Assembly (NCBI GenBank): GCA_021831785.1
Contig: JAKBMB010000011.1
Span: 255,491-319,490, forward strand
Reading direction: 5' to 3'
From: Deltaproteobacteria bacterium
Lineage (GTDB): Bacteria > Desulfobacterota > Binatia > Binatales > Binataceae
Length of the DNA stretch: 64,000 bases
Below, piece by piece: positions 51,498 through 59,374 of this stretch. Made by a program: the position numbers and the translations under genes. The notes below the pieces were generated by a model. That model worked only from the letters and a program-made list of their open reading frames with translations, ran no database searches and was not told the origin of the DNA. Position 1 is the first letter of the stretch, and the number at the start of each line of letters is the position of its first letter.

Positions 51498-52877
51498 TTA
51501 CTGGGCGGCCTCCAAAGCCGAGCTGAGGATGTCTAAACCCTCGGCGAGTTCCGCGTCCGAGATCACGAGCGGCATCAGCGTGCGCAGCACGTTGCCCCAG
51601 GTTCCGGCGGTCAGAAGCAGCAGCCCGCGCTCGAAGGCCACCCTTTGAACCAAAGCGGTGCGCCGCGAGTCGGGCCGCTTGGACGAGCGGTCTTCGACCA
51701 GCTCCAACGCCTGCATCGCGCCCAAGCCGCGCACATCGCCGATCCAGGGATAAGCCGCCTGCCAAAGTAAGAAACGCTCGCGAAGCTTGTCCCCGATAGC
51801 CGCCGCACGCTCGACCAGGCGCTCCTCTTCGAAGACGTCAAGGACTGCCAACGCCGCGGCGCAAGCCACCGGATTGCCCGCAAACGTACCGCCGAGACCG
51901 CCGGGCACCGGCGCGTCCATCACGTCCTGACGACCGGTTACGGCGCTGATCGGCAACCCGCCGCCAAGCGATTTCGCCATCGCGGTAAGGTCGGCAGTCG
52001 CGTCGCAGTGCTCCATCGCAAACATCTTGCCCGTGCGCCCAAAGCCGGTTTGCACCTCGTCCGCGATCAGCAGCACGCCGTGGCGTTGACACCAGCGGAC
52101 GAGCGCGTGGAGAAAATCACGCGGCGCGGGAATGAACCCGCCTTCGCCCAATACCGGCTCGATCACCACCGCTGCCAGCGTCTCAGGCGCAACCAGCGTG
52201 GCCAATCGGGACGAAAAATGCTCCTCGCTCGCCTGGCAACAGCCCCCGTCCGGGCGCTGCCCGCCGCAGCGAAAGCAGTACGGATAGGGCAGGCGATAAA
52301 CCTCCGGCGCAAAGGGCCCGAAGCCGATCTTGTACGGACTGACCTTGCCGGTTAACGTGAGGCTGAAAAGCGTGCGGCCGTGGAAAGCGTGCTCGAAGAC
52401 CAGCACGGCGGGCCTGCCGGTTGCCGCGCGCGCGATCTTCACCGCGTTCTCGACCGCTTCCGCGCCGCTGTTCAACAGCAGCGTTTTCTTGGGCCATGGC
52501 CCCGGAACGATCCGGTTAAGCCGTTCGGCTAGCGCTACGTACGGTTCATAGGCGGCCACCTGAAAACAACAGTGCGTGAGACGCGCGGCCTGGGCCTGGA
52601 TCGCCGCGACCACTTTGGGATGACTGTGGCCGACGTTCATCACGCCGATTCCGCCGGCAAAGTCGAGCAGACGGCGCCCCTCCGCGTCTCTGAGCACGGC
52701 GCCGTGAGCTTCGCTCAGGACTATCGGCAGGCCCTGCGCCACACCGCGTGGAATTGCGGCTCGGCGCCGAGCAATGAGCGCAGCGGCGGCCCCATCGCCG
52801 GCCGGGGTCGAGTCGGTGGAAGAAGTCGGCCGGGTCATTTTGACTTTGAAAGCACAAGCATCGGAGCCATGGCTCAA
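51498..52877 (-). CDS. gabT: GabT-like class III aminotransferase
   Basis: A 459-residue class III PLP aminotransferase. The FAGGIGVMNVGHSHPKVVAA, LLNSGAEAVENAVKIARAAT, FEHAFHGRTLFSLTLTGKVS, VVIEPVLGEGGFIPAP, LLIADEVQTGFGRTGKMFAM and AMAKSLGGGLPISAVTG (Schiff-base lysine) segments match 4-aminobutyrate transaminases. A Cys-rich insert (YCFRCGGQRPDGGCC) is also typical of that group. It would transaminate GABA or another omega-amino acid. Placed between the importer and the regulator, it suggests that the lactam product is an omega-amino acid. ATG 52838 is an alternative start. Confidence 0.9.
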   Translation of the reverse strand: MSHGSDACAFKVKMTRPTSSTDSTPAGDGAAAALIARRRAAIPRGVAQGLPIVLSEAHGAVLRDAEGRRLLDFAGGIGVMNVGHSHPKVVAAIQAQAARLTHCCFQVAAYEPYVALAERLNRIVPGPWPKKTLLLNSGAEAVENAVKIARAATGRPAVLVFEHAFHGRTLFSLTLTGKVSPYKIGFGPFAPEVYRLPYPYCFRCGGQRPDGGCCQASEEHFSSRLATLVAPETLAAVVIEPVLGEGGFIPAPRDFLHALVRWCQRHGVLLIADEVQTGFGRTGKMFAMEHCDATADLTAMAKSLGGGLPISAVTGRQDVMDAPVPGGLGGTFAGNPVACAAALAVLDVFEEERLVERAAAIGDKLRERFLLWQAAYPWIGDVRGLGAMQALELVEDRSSKRPDSRRTALVQRVAFERGLLLLTAGTWGNVLRTLMPLVISDAELAEGLDILSSALEAAQ

Positions 52878-52901
52878 AAATCCCTCGCCCTGAAGCAGGC
52901 C

Positions 52902-53708
52902 TCAGAAAGTAGGCGGCGTGTTGATCCACAGAAGCACGGTTTGGCCGGGTCCAGGATTGGTCCATGAGTGCAGGATCGTACTCTTGAAGTACATGCTATC
53001 GCCGGCGCGCAGTTCGTAGCGCTCGCGCCCATGCAGAGTGATGAAAAACTGCCCCATAAGCAGGTGAATGAACTCCTCTCCCTCGTGCGCGTACGGCCCT
53101 TGGCTGGCAGAGTTCGCATCAAGCGTCCAGCGCTGGCAGTCCATCATGAGCGCGCCTTCGGCAAGCTGCTCCACCTGAATTCCGGGGCCCAGCGGCGGCA
53201 GCAGCCGATACTCGCCGGCCCGAATTATCTTGTCGTCCCGGGTCACGCGCCGTGCGGTCAGTGCGGCTACCGTCGTGCCATAGCACTCGGTGAGCTTCTT
53301 GAGTGTGGCGACGGTGGGTTCGCTTACCCCGCGCTCGATAGAGCTTACGAAAGAGGGCGCAAGCCCGGTCCGTTGGCGCACGTCGCGCAAGGTAAATCCC
53401 TTGCGCCGGCGCAGCGTGAGCAGGCGCTGCCCGAGCGAGCTTCCGCTCGAATCCTGCTGCGCCGCAGCGCCATCTTCGGGGGCGATCAAAGTTTGAATCG
53501 CAGCCAAGTTAAAACCGCGAACCTCGCGCAGCCGGCGAATATCGCGGATGCGCAAAAGATCGCGCAGACCGTAGCGGCGATGACCCCGCGCAGTCTTGGC
53601 CGGCGACAGAAGCCCATGCTGCTCCCACAGACGCAGTGTAGAAGCGCTCACGCCATTCGCTTCGGCTACCGCACTAATTGAATTGCTCGTCGCGCGAAGG
53701 CTGATCAT
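52902..53708 (-). CDS. MerR-XRE-cupin three-domain regulator
   Basis: A 268-residue regulator with an unusual order. Residues 9-65 look like a MerR winged helix (ISAVAEANGVSASTLRLWEQ, HRRYGLRDLLRIRDIRRLRE), then a complete XRE/HTH_3 domain (LGQRLLTLRRRKGFTLRDVR, SSIERGVSEPTVATLKKL, about residues 92-145), then a C-terminal cupin (GPYAHEGEEFIHLLMGQFFI with metal ligands, YELRAGDSMYFKSTILHSWTN). XRE-cupin proteins such as PuuR control polyamine and GABA catabolism; the added MerR domain is uncommon. It ends 24 bp before the aminotransferase, so it is likely autoregulated with the locus. ATG 53708 is the natural start. Confidence 0.88.
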   Translation of the reverse strand: MISLRATSNSISAVAEANGVSASTLRLWEQHGLLSPAKTARGHRRYGLRDLLRIRDIRRLREVRGFNLAAIQTLIAPEDGAAAQQDSSGSSLGQRLLTLRRRKGFTLRDVRQRTGLAPSFVSSIERGVSEPTVATLKKLTECYGTTVAALTARRVTRDDKIIRAGEYRLLPPLGPGIQVEQLAEGALMMDCQRWTLDANSASQGPYAHEGEEFIHLLMGQFFITLHGRERYELRAGDSMYFKSTILHSWTNPGPGQTVLLWINTPPTF

Positions 53709-53907
53709 AAGCTTTTCCGGCGAGTCCGGCTGCTAAATAACTTCCACTCGTTCTGTAAGTTTCTTCCGATACTACACACGCCGCAGCGCGCTGTGTCAAG
53801 CCTACGCTTAACACCGAGCAAACCCGGTTCGTCAAAGGCGCGGCTTGACCTGGCGGCGGGCGTTTGCCAGCGTAGCCCCTGAAAATCTGGGAGGGCGCAA
53901 TGCAGCA

Positions 53908-54909
53908 ATGAACGCGCGAGGCGAAATTTTAGACCTGGACCGCGTAGTAGAGCACGTAATCGCGGGCCAAGAGCTTGCCCGCGACGTCGCGCGCTCGCTG
54001 CTAAATTACCCTGACCAGCGGCTTCAAGACCTGCTCCGCGCAACGCTCAAGGTGCGCGAGCGAAGCTTCGGCCGGCGTGTCAAGATTTGCATGCTCAACA
54101 ACGCGCAGAGCGGTATCTGCCCCGAAGACTGCGGTTATTGCTCCCAGTCGAAAATCTCGCGCGCGGACATACCCGTCTATAAGCTCAAGAGCGTCGGCGC
54201 GCTGGTCGAGGGCGCGCGGCAGGCGGTTGACAGCGGCGCGCGCCGCTATTGCGTCGTATGCAGCATGCGGGGCCCAACCGACGCGGTTGTCGAGCACCTG
54301 GGGGAAGCTTGCGAGCGCGTGCGCGCGCAGTTTCCCGCGCTCGAAATCTGCCTCTCGCTGGGACTCATGAGCGAGAGCCAAGCGCGTGCGTTAAAGCATG
54401 GGGGAGCCGGCTGGGTAAACCATAACCTGAACACGAGCCGGCGCTTTTACCCCAAAATTTGCACCACTCACACGTATGACGACCGCGTGCGAACGGTCGA
54501 GAATGTGCGCAAGGCCGGCCTTTCCACCTGCTGCGGAGGCATCCTGGGGATGGGCGAGGGCGACGACGACGTTCTCGATCTTGCATACGCTACCCGCCGG
54601 CTGCGCATCGACTCGGTGCCAATCAACTTTCTTCACCCAATCGCAGGTACGCCGCTTGGGCAAATGTCGGCGCTGACCCCGCAGAAGTGCCTCAAGGCGG
54701 CCTGCGTATTTCGGCTGCTGAACCCGACGAGCGAAATTCGCGCCGCCGGCGGACGCGAGCTCAACCTCGGCGTTCGCCAGAGCGAGATTTTCAACGCCGT
54801 CAACTCGATTTTCGTCAACGGCTACCTGACGACTCCCGGTCTCGGCTACGCGCAAACCCTCGCCCTCATCGAGCGCGCCGGCTTTGAGCCCGAGCCGCAA
54901 AACCTATAG
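53908..54909 (+). CDS. bioB: biotin synthase
   Basis: A 333-residue BioB radical SAM enzyme. The iron-sulfur cysteines are in CPEDCGYCSQS, with the later family segments YCVVCSMRGPTDAVVEHLGE, VNHNLNTSRRFYPKICTTHT (Tyr-to-Val at the first position), STCCGGILGMGEGDDD (cysteines and GGE-like), INFLHPIAGTPLG and ILNPTSEIR-like regions. It converts dethiobiotin to biotin in the last step of the pathway. GGAGGG lies about ten bases upstream of ATG 53908. It is divergent from the catabolic locus with the biotin carrier protein and biotin carboxylase, its likely clients, and no other bio gene is nearby. Confidence 0.93.
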   Translation: MNARGEILDLDRVVEHVIAGQELARDVARSLLNYPDQRLQDLLRATLKVRERSFGRRVKICMLNNAQSGICPEDCGYCSQSKISRADIPVYKLKSVGALVEGARQAVDSGARRYCVVCSMRGPTDAVVEHLGEACERVRAQFPALEICLSLGLMSESQARALKHGGAGWVNHNLNTSRRFYPKICTTHTYDDRVRTVENVRKAGLSTCCGGILGMGEGDDDVLDLAYATRRLRIDSVPINFLHPIAGTPLGQMSALTPQKCLKAACVFRLLNPTSEIRAAGGRELNLGVRQSEIFNAVNSIFVNGYLTTPGLGYAQTLALIERAGFEPEPQNL

Positions 54910-54963
54910 CCAGGCAGGAACGGGCCTGACGCCCGGCTCGAAGTGCGCCGCGATTCGGCTTCA

Positions 54964-55842
54964 TCAGGCCGCCTCGTCCTTGCTCCGCCGGCGCAGCCGG
55001 AGCAGCGCTCCGTCCAGCATCCCGCGCGCGATCGCTGCCCGGTGCTCTTCGCGCGCCAGGCGCTCAGGACCGGCGCGCAGGCGGCGCGCGATCGTCAGCC
55101 GCAGGATCGCGATAAGGTTGTCGAGCGCGATTTTGGCCAGCGCTCGACGCTCATGGATGATGCGCGAAAAGCCGCGCTGGCGCGCAAGCTCCAAGAAGGC
55201 CGGGCGCCGCGCGCGCGCCGGGTCAACCGCATGGTAAACGATCGCTTGCGGCGCATATCCGATTCTCATTCCCGCGCGTCTGAGCCGCGCCGACATTTCG
55301 GTCTCTTCCTCATGGCCCGCGGCCCCGGGACCGAGCCGCTCGTCGAACCCGCCGGCCGCGGCCAGCGCCCGGGCGCGAAACGCCATGTTGGCGCCGACGA
55401 CGCCTCTGACCTCGATCACCGACTCGCCGTGGTCAACCAGCGGCAGCGCCGCGTAGCAAGCCGCCGCGCCTAGCTTGCGCGCGGGGTCCTCCTCGGCCAG
55501 GATGCGGCCCTTCATCGCGGCGAACTCCGGATGGCCGGCAAAAAAATCCTCTACCGCCGCAAGGTAACCGGGGGCCGCAATCACATCGTCGTCCAAAAAG
55601 ACCAAAACCTCGCCGCGAGCGCGCGCGATAGCCCGATTCTGGGCCCGGCACTTGCCCGCGCGCGGGTCATGGAGGTGAACCACGTTGGCGAAGCTTTCGG
55701 GCAAGCTCAGCGGCGCGGGCGTGCCGTTCTCCGCGATAAGCAGGCAATGCTTGTCCGCGCTCAATTGCGGCGCCAGGCTGTTTAGCAGGCGCTCCAGGCC
55801 CTTGGGGCGCTGGTGCGCGCTGATGATCACCGCGAGCTGCAT
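54964..55842 (-). CDS. GT2 family glycosyltransferase
   Basis: A 292-residue GT-A enzyme. The start at ATG 55842 gives MQLAVIISAHQRPKGLERLL, the normal GT2 first strand and nucleotide-binding segment; ATG 55854 would add four residues. The donor site DXD-like motif is VLVFLDDDVIAAPGYL, preceded by AQNRAIARARGE, and the acceptor loop includes VIEVRGVVGANMAFRARALAAAGGFDERLGPGAAGHEEETEMSARL in sequence. It is not next to the polysaccharide locus, so it may act in cell-surface glycan or lipid glycosylation. A TATGCT box seven bases before the ATG predicts a leaderless start. Confidence 0.82.
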   Translation of the reverse strand: MQLAVIISAHQRPKGLERLLNSLAPQLSADKHCLLIAENGTPAPLSLPESFANVVHLHDPRAGKCRAQNRAIARARGEVLVFLDDDVIAAPGYLAAVEDFFAGHPEFAAMKGRILAEEDPARKLGAAACYAALPLVDHGESVIEVRGVVGANMAFRARALAAAGGFDERLGPGAAGHEEETEMSARLRRAGMRIGYAPQAIVYHAVDPARARRPAFLELARQRGFSRIIHERRALAKIALDNLIAILRLTIARRLRAGPERLAREEHRAAIARGMLDGALLRLRRRSKDEAA

Positions 55843-55849
55843 CGTGGTA

Positions 55850-55855
55850 AGCATA
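55850..55855 (-). promoter_or_regulatory. TATGCT -10 box, leaderless geometry
   Basis: On the minus strand TATGCT is followed after seven bases by ATG 55842 of the GT2 gene, with no Shine-Dalgarno sequence. It is the sixth example of the same geometry in the window. Confidence 0.4.
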
Positions 55856-56049
55856 GCGCGCTTCTTCTTTTCGACGCCATCGCGCGGACCCGAAGACGCG
55901 GCCGTGCTATGCTGGCGCCCCGTGCCGCAAATAAGTTGCTTAACTTCGGGGCCTTAGGCGGGGTGGTATCGGCCGCAGTGCAGGGCCCGTCCGGCGATCG
56001 GCGAGTGAATGGCCGCGATGCTTTTCTTGTCATCCTGTGCACCCTTGCT

Positions 56050-56327
56050 CTGTCATGCTGAACGAAGTGAAGCATCTACGCGAAGCGAGTTGCCTGAAAG
56101 GCAACCGCACAAGAGCCTAGAATCGCTGCGCGTAGATTCTTCGTCGCGCTCAGAGCCTGTGAATTTTTGGCAAGCGATATGTCTCTAGCAGGCCGTAGCT
56201 TGTTCGCCGCGCCCGCCATGATGCCCGGGCGCCACGCCCGCGCGACCAATGAATCACCGGCGACCGGGCGGGCACGGCGGCCCGCCCCACTACTCAAAAA
56301 CTTCACATACTCTCAGAATGACCAAGG
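56050..56327 (+). repeat. dispersed repeat family B, copy 3
   Basis: Lacks the TAGAGCC head but begins TCTGTCATGCTGAACGAAGT and has all later modules: GCGAAGCGAGTTGCC, TAGAATCGCTGCGCGTAG, TTGTGAATTTTTGG-like, the GC-rich inverted module ending GGGCACGGCGGCCCGCC, and CACTACTCAAAAACTTCACA ending in ATGACCAAG. It occupies the middle of the 800-bp gap between the GT2 gene and tRNA-Leu. Sequence on both sides (55856-56049 and 56328-56650) holds nothing recognisable. Confidence 0.75.
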
Positions 56328-56650
56328 AGAGGCGTAGCTTCTTCGCCGCGCGCGCAATGACTGCGGCGGATGCGGCGTGGGAATGTGCGCAAGTTATTCA
56401 AGCTATTTGCGGGAAGCCATAGTGGTTTGGTGCGCTGTCTTTACCGGACGGCGCAGCAAGCTATCGGCACCCGGCTGTCGTCGAGCATGAGCGCGCGGGC
56501 GCATTGCGCCGATACGGCCCACGGTTGCGCGCGAGGCGATTTCGAGGCGTCAATTGGGCGCCATCTTGGAGCAGACCGGCAACCCGAATCGGCCGCTTGA
56601 ATTGTGCGGCCAAGCCGGTTAGTTAAAGCCTACCGGCTCATCGGTGCGAC

Positions 56651-56736
56651 GCGAGAGTGGCGGAACGGCAGACGCGCAAGGCTCAGGACCTTGTGAGGGC
56701 AACCTCGTGGGGGTTCAAGTCCCCCCTCTCGCACCA
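56651..56736 (+). tRNA. tRNA-Leu, anticodon CAG
   Basis: A complete 86-base class II tRNA. The acceptor stem GCGAGAG pairs perfectly with CTCTCGC, the anticodon stem CAAGG/CCTTG encloses loop CTCAGGA with anticodon CAG at 56684-56686, a variable arm TGAGGGCAACCTC is present, and the T arm is GGGGG-TTCAAGT-CCCCC. The terminal CCA is encoded. No duplicated 3' end indicating an integrated element was seen in the following 7 kb. Confidence 0.95.
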
Positions 56737-57032
56737 ACGCTACCCCTTCCAGGTTCACCATGTCCTGACGGCCGCTGGCGGTATGGTTGCGGTTTGCGGC
56801 CGAGCCGGTATTCGCTAAACTAGCATCATTCAGCTCTACGACGCGGCCCCCTGTGCCAATGAAAAGTGAGACAGCTGGGCGGTGGCAACAGTTTTCCGTA
56901 GATCGCCTAGATGCGACCGATACCGATGCACCAGCGCTGAAGTCGCGGGTTCAGTGCAGCACCGTCGCGCTCCTGTCCAGGCGGCCAACGACCCGACAGA
57001 TGCGCGTAAACCGCCGACTGGTTCGACGTGAG

Positions 57033-57896
57033 CTATGCCGTCATCCGCGTCAGGAAATCTCGGAGGCCCACTAGATTCTCGAAATGGCCCGTCACGCGGT
57101 CGCCGTTCGTGAACTCCACGATTGCCTCGAACCCCTTAGCGGTCGCACCGGACGAGATGGAGCCGATCTTCTCGAGGCTAGCAAGGGCATCGGCCACGCT
57201 GGCAAACTCCAGCGTCTGCCCGAAGAGGGGAACCACGAGGACGCGGTGGACGTGCTTGACCACCTTCTCCTCCAGCGCGTGGAAGAACGCCTCAACATCT
57301 TTCGCCCTCCTCTTCAAGAGGCGCTTGCCTACTTTGGTCAGCCCAGCGTCTCCCAAACGCTCACAGGCCGCGACTTTCGCTGAAAGTTCGGCGAGAGGTG
57401 TGTCTTCCTCAGAGCCGACGTCAACACCGGACCTTCTGAAGGCAGCAAGGACGTCTTCTTACGGGAAAAAGAGGATACTAAATCCATGCGAACGCAGTTG
57501 CTGGAGCGAGCCATCGGTGAATACGCCAGCGAGCACGACACCCGCGAAGGGCGACAACCCCTGGTACGTATCGCGAAGCGGTGTGATCGCCCCTTGTATC
57601 TCTTGCACCTTGTTCCTTGAGTGTTTTGTATAACGTCGCCAGGCCACCTCAATAAACGCTGCTGGCTGCCCGCGAACCACATTGGAACCCCCGCGCTCAA
57701 ACACAAAGTCCAGGTCATGGGTGTTCCGGTACTTGTCCAGCCAAGTTACTTTCACTCCGTTGCGCCCTGGGCGGGGCCCCTTCTTGTCTAGGTAAAGGCC
57801 GTGCTGGCGCCCAAAGGCGTGCAGGGGCTCCTCAAGAGCCCGCTCTATCGCAAGGCCGATTAACTGGCCGAGCTTGTGCGCAGGAGACTCGGCCAT
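57033..57896 (-). pseudogene. restriction-endonuclease-like gene with an in-frame stop
   Basis: One frame runs from ATG 57896 to a stop at 57033, broken only by a TAA at 57459-57461. The sense before it ends HGFSILFFP, the sense after resumes EDVLAAFRRSGVDV, and the same frame is kept, so a Tyr codon (TAT/TAC) may have become TAA. The N-terminal part shows LDKKGPRPGRNGVKV, the acidic NTHDLDFVFERGG and FIEVAWRRYTKHSRN, compatible with a PD-(D/E)XK-like nuclease; the C-terminal part has no known motif. It overlaps the methyltransferase stop as TGATG, so it is the restriction partner by context. Readthrough is possible. Confidence 0.7.
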
Positions 57897-59221
57897 CACG
57901 ACCTCCGAAGCCACAAGCGCCCTTCGTGGAGAGGGACGCGGTGTTTTCGGTTCTTCCACTTAACATTACGCTTGCGAGTTTCCTCGAAGCGCAGCACTTC
58001 AAAGTGTGCAGCTTCTGCCAGCGCTCCCAGCCAGCGTTCAACCGGGACATGCACGCCATACGGCGCCGAATCCCCCACGACAAAGCAGACCAGACCGCCT
58101 GGCCTCACAACGCGGGAGAGCGCTCGCCAAGAGCAGCTCATCCCGGCAAAGTAGGCTGCGAGCATCGTGTCGTATGTTTTCTTGCCTGCGCGCCTTCTTC
58201 GTAAGTCGGCGAGCGCGCAGCATGTGGCTGCGAGGTCGGAGCGAATAGGATCGAGCGCCGAGTCGCGCAGTAATTCATCGAGATTAAGGTTCTCCTTGGA
58301 ACCATGCTGAGAACACGATGGTATCAGGTGCCTGCGGACGGCATAATGCAAGTCGGCCCAGCGCGCCACATCGCCGAGGAAAGACATCTCCACTCGGGTG
58401 GCGTCCGCGTAGTCGTAGTTGTTGGGGTAGGGCGGGGATGTAAGGACCAAGTCAACGGCGTGATCGGCGACGCCATCACAGCTACGCGCATCTCCGAGCA
58501 AGGCCGCAGCTGTGCCTCGGGTAGGCGCACTAAGCTGGCAAACACGCATGTCATGCGCCATGAGGGCCACTTGTTCCCCGTAGGCTTCAAACGGCTCGAG
58601 CACGCGCGTCTTCCGCTTTCTCGGGAGCACGTACTGCCAAGGGGCGGTGTTGGCGTGCGAGCAAGCGCGGAGGATAGCGACAAGGGCCAACCAAGCGAGT
58701 TCTTGGGGGGAGTCGGGCTTAGGCGGAGCCGCGTGGGAGATGGCCGCTGCGATGGCGAGAAGTTTCCGGAGCGTGTCGTCGTCGTAGATCCGAGAGATGA
58801 GCGAAGGGACGTCAGGAAGGTCATTGCTCCGACGACGCCTGGCGTGCTGAAGAACGTGACACGCTAAGCTCTCGAAGGCTCGAACATCGCTAGTCCACCG
58901 GAGCTTCGCTCGGGCGATGCGGAGTACGAAGCGATGGGCCTCAATGCCGACGGACGCGACGCCGAGGTGCTGCGCCGCTATGAGCGTCGTACCACAGCCA
59001 ACAAACGGATCGAAAACCAGTGAGCGACCAGGGCAGCAATATTTGGCGATCTCGGCGCCAGCCCACGCGGCCGAGAAACCCGCAGAGTAACGGAACCAGC
59101 GATGGATAGGAAGCTCCTGATTCGGGATGAACGTTGTCGAGTGGTCCACGGTTGGCCTATCGCCCTTGACCTGGAGCGGGGGGCTAACGAAGAGGTCGAG
59201 CTGTTTCACCCTAGCGATCAT
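57896..59221 (-). CDS. DNA methyltransferase of a restriction-modification system
   Basis: A 441-residue SAM-dependent DNA methyltransferase. Motif I (SLVFDPFVGCGTTLIAA, about residue 68) precedes catalytic motif IV (LVLTSPPYPNNYDYAD, about residue 250), an order I-then-IV, and the TSPPY sequence suggests N4-cytosine or N6-adenine methylation. The region between (residues 100-240) could be target recognition. PIHRWFRYSAGFSAAWAGAE near the N-terminus is shared with similar solitary and paired enzymes. The following nuclease-like gene overlaps it by TGATG. Since the nuclease frame is interrupted, the methyltransferase may be active alone. Confidence 0.88.
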   Translation of the reverse strand: MIARVKQLDLFVSPPLQVKGDRPTVDHSTTFIPNQELPIHRWFRYSAGFSAAWAGAEIAKYCCPGRSLVFDPFVGCGTTLIAAQHLGVASVGIEAHRFVLRIARAKLRWTSDVRAFESLACHVLQHARRRRSNDLPDVPSLISRIYDDDTLRKLLAIAAAISHAAPPKPDSPQELAWLALVAILRACSHANTAPWQYVLPRKRKTRVLEPFEAYGEQVALMAHDMRVCQLSAPTRGTAAALLGDARSCDGVADHAVDLVLTSPPYPNNYDYADATRVEMSFLGDVARWADLHYAVRRHLIPSCSQHGSKENLNLDELLRDSALDPIRSDLAATCCALADLRRRRAGKKTYDTMLAAYFAGMSCSWRALSRVVRPGGLVCFVVGDSAPYGVHVPVERWLGALAEAAHFEVLRFEETRKRNVKWKNRKHRVPLHEGRLWLRRS

Positions 59222-59292
59222 AGCATTCGTTTAGGTTTTTGCTGTGAATGTGTAGCGAATACCGGTTCGGCCGCTTCCGTAATAAAACTTAA

Positions 59293-59374
59293 GCGTCCGA
59301 ACGGTGAGGACTGGGCGAACCTAAGGACGCAATCCGCCCACAAGACCTCCGCAGCGCGGAGGTCTTGTTTTTTT
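59293..59374 (+). ncRNA. candidate pseudoknotted small RNA ending in a terminator
   Basis: GCGTCC (59293-59298) pairs with GGACGC (59325-59330), and TGGGCG (59312-59317) pairs with CGCCCA (59335-59340). The two six-base-pair stems interleave, which is the H-type pseudoknot arrangement, and the second is followed at once by a 12-bp hairpin plus seven T. No protein gene points into this terminator on the plus strand. The start is not resolved, but an upstream CCGGTTCGG (59265-59273) can compete with CCGAACGG (59297-59304), so an alternative fold exists. No known RNA family is recognised. Confidence 0.5.
59341..59374 (+). terminator. strong intrinsic terminator
   Basis: CAAGACCTCCGC and GCGGAGGTCTTG form a perfect 12-bp stem around a three-base AGC loop, followed by seven T residues (59368-59374). 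It works on the plus strand only; the genes to its left (methyltransferase and nuclease remnant) are on the minus strand and diverge from it, so it must end a small or unannotated transcript. Confidence 0.85.

Noticed and set aside
56651-59374. Genomic island integrated at tRNA-Leu
   Set aside because: The restriction-modification genes are adjacent, but no integrase and no duplicate of the tRNA 3' end was found in the window, so integration at this tRNA is not supported.
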